64,000 bases of DNA. Origin: Limanda limanda. Lineage: Eukaryota > Chordata > Actinopteri > Pleuronectiformes > Pleuronectidae. Below, one piece after another: positions 62,546 through 64,000 of this stretch. Within the stretch, counting starts at the first letter, position 1; each line of letters begins with the position of its first letter. Where the stretch lies: contig NC_083648.1 of assembly GCF_963576545.1 (NCBI RefSeq), positions 27,409,873-27,473,872 on the forward strand, in the 5' to 3' direction. Below the pieces are notes generated by a model. That model was not told the DNA's origin. It saw only the letters and a program-made list of their open reading frames with translations, and made no database searches. A program made the translations under genes and the position numbers.

Positions 62546-64000
62546 GTCGGAGAGACTTGGAAAGTGGTTGCATCTGGACTAATTTGGGTCCTGCAGATCG
62601 ATTGGTACCATCCCCGAGCTTGTACGACCTTCGGAAGAGGTCGACCGACGAAATTCCCCCAAATCTGAGGAGATATTCTTGAATAACTTTTTTTGTGAAG
62701 GTCGGAGAGACTTGCAAGTAGGCTCTACCCCCACTAAATGGGGTAGCGCGCATCGATCGGTACCATCCTTGAGCTTTTCCGACTTTCGGAAGGGTTAGGG
62801 TTAGGGTTAGGGATGAAAGCACATAGGAGAAAGAGATATTCTTGAATAACTTTTTTTGTGAAGGTCGGAGAGACTTGGAAAGTGGTTGCATCTGGACTAA
62901 TTTGGGTCCTGCGGATCGATTGGTACCATCTTTGAGCTTGTACGACCTTCGGAAGAGGTCGACCGACGAAATTCCCCCAAATCTGAGGAGATATTCTTGA
63001 ATAACTTTTTTTGTGAAGGTCGGAGAGACTTGCAAGTAGGCTCTACCCCCACTAAATGGGGTAGCGCGCATCGATCGGTACCATCCTTGAGCTTCTCCGA
63101 CTTTCGGAAGGGTTAGGGTTAGGGTTAGGGATGAAAGCACATAGGAGAAAGAGATATTCTTGAATAACTTTTTTGTGAAGGTCGGAGAGACTTGCAAGTA
63201 GGCTCTACCCCCACTAAATGGGGTAGCGCGCATCGATCGGTACCATCCTTGAGCTTCTCCGACTTTCGGAAGGGTTAGGGTTAGGGTTAGGGATGAAAGC
63301 ACATAGGAGAAAGAGATATTCTTGAATAACTTTTTTTGTGAAGGTCGGAGAGACTTGGAAAGTGGTTGCATCTGGACTAATTTGGGTCCTGCGGATCGAT
63401 TGGTACCATCCCCGAGCTTGTACGACCTTCGGAAGAGGTCGACCGACGAAATTCCCCCAAATCTGAGGAGATATTCTTGAATAACTTTTTTTTTGAAGGT
63501 CGGAGAGACTTGCAAGTAGGCTCTACCCCCACTAAATGGGGTAGCGCGCATCGATCGGTACCATCCTTGAGCTTCTCCGACTTTCGGAAGGGTTAGGGTT
63601 AGGGTTAGGGATGAAAGCACATAGGAGAAAGAGATATTCTTGAATAACTTTTTTTGTGAAGGTCGGAGAGACTTGCAAGTAGGCTCTACCCCCACTAAAT
63701 GGGGTAGCGCGCATCGATCGGTACCATCCTTGAGCTTCTCCGACTTTCGGAAGGGTTAGGGTTAGGGTTAGGGATGAAAGCACATAGGAGAAAGAGATAT
63801 TCTTGAATAACTTTTTTTGTGAAGGTCGGAGAGACTTGGAAAGTGGTTGCATCTGGACTAATTTGGGTCCTGCGGATCGATTGGTACCATCCCCGAGCTT
63901 GTACGACCTTCGGAAGAGGTCGACCGACGAAATTCCCCCAAATCTGAGGAGATATTCTTGAATAACTTTTTTTGTGAAGGTCGGAGAGACTTGCAAGTAG
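62546..64000. repeat. Right-end segment with T-tract variants; array continues
   Basis: Monomers: B 62546; A 62701, B 62864; A 63019 (162 bp), A 63181, B 63344; A 63499, 63662, B 63825; A 63980 (first 21 bp only). A 63019 has six T instead of seven, the only 1-bp length change seen in any monomer, and B 63344 reads TTG for GTG after the T run. The part up to 63,018 completes the marker block also ending at 7,992, 11,359 and 16,006. The window stops inside a monomer, so the array extends further right. Confidence 0.94.

Larger units (their letters stand above)
1..64000. repeat. Two-monomer higher-order satellite array with embedded telomeric motifs
   Basis: Every base belongs to a head-to-tail monomer of type A (163 bp) or B (155 bp), both starting at GTCGGAGAGACTTG. 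My walk gives 261 A, 134 B, 1 A/B hybrid, 4 B/A hybrids and a 21-bp terminal partial; with the observed length variants the total is exactly 64,000 bp, so nothing is hidden between monomers. The commonest order is A-A-B (481 bp). All monomers share one orientation, with TTAGGG on the + strand. Copies differ by a few diagnostic substitutions and by 6-bp steps, which implies ongoing homogenisation. No promoter, tRNA, rRNA or transposon sequence was recognised. The array continues past both ends, since the window starts at monomer base 3 and ends at base 21. Satellite identity is certain; species and chromosomal location are unknown. Confidence 0.98.

Noticed and set aside
62253..63695. Minus-strand open frame of 480 codons, and many of 212-426 codons, as protein genes
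   Set aside because: Each lies wholly within satellite monomers, frames shift between trimers because 481 is not divisible by three, many begin at GTG, and near-identical shadows recur every unit. No promoter, known domain or conserved start is visible.
1..64000. CRISPR array
   Set aside because: Repeats are head-to-tail without unique spacers; what separates shared cores is itself repeated and nearly identical.
1..64000. True chromosome end
   Set aside because: No tract exceeds four TTAGGG units and there is no terminal run; tracts are internal to a monomer.
1..64000. Bacterial or phage defence system, or other gene cluster
   Set aside because: There is no non-repetitive sequence in the window to hold one; the monomers account for every base.
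1..64000. Mobile element origin (terminal inverted repeats, LTR, target duplications)
   Set aside because: No paired ends, coding remnants or target duplications were seen; short dyads in the monomers are too small and internal.

Overview
The whole 64,000-base window is one uninterrupted tandem satellite array. I find no protein gene, RNA gene, transposon, CRISPR array or unique sequence in it. Two related monomers tile it end to end. Type A is normally 163 bp and carries an internal GGG(TTAGGG)3 tract. Type B is 155 bp and has an unrelated 32-bp cassette in that place. Walking the array by hand gives 261 A monomers (the first lacks 2 bp), 134 B monomers, 1 A/B hybrid, 4 B/A hybrids and a final 21-bp partial A. 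Their lengths, including 27 A copies of 157 bp, 4 of 169 bp and 1 of 162 bp, sum exactly to 64,000.

The array must be eukaryotic: it is a satellite with higher-order structure and a TTAGGG-type telomeric motif in about two thirds of its monomers. TTAGGG telomeres occur in vertebrates, many fungi and several protist and algal lineages, so I do not name an organism. GC is about 47% by count on both consensus monomers. All copies point the same way, with the G-rich telomeric strand on +. A subtelomeric, interstitial-telomeric or pericentromeric location would all fit, and the window contains no flank to decide.

Layout: the basic higher-order unit is A-A-B (481 bp, or 475/487 when a TTAGGG unit is lost or gained), with A-B dimers (318 bp) and A-A-A-B tetramers (about 644 bp) mixed in. 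Region 1-4,631 mixes A-A-B and A-B. Regions 4,632-7,992 and 7,993-11,359 are tandem copies of one 3.36-kb block. Region 11,360-15,207 is mixed. From 15,208 comes a truncated 5.1-kb block, then a 10,202-bp super-repeat (20,310-30,511), then an 8,614-bp copy of it (30,512-39,125) that differs by exactly three 475-bp units and one 163-bp monomer. Region 39,126-51,796 holds overlapping 2.7-3.4-kb duplications. Regions 51,797-57,570 and 57,571 onward are a further tandem duplication with shift 5,774/5,768.

The picture is a satellite evolving by nested tandem duplication at steps of 6 bp, about 160 bp, 318-481 bp, 2.7-5.8 kb and 10 kb. Its points of interest are the built-in telomeric G-quadruplex-type motifs, reciprocal A/B hybrids at one 8-bp site, position-specific loss of TTAGGG units, and a 45-bp core conserved across every monomer junction. 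Apparent open frames, all on the minus strand, follow from A+B being divisible by three and are not annotated as genes.
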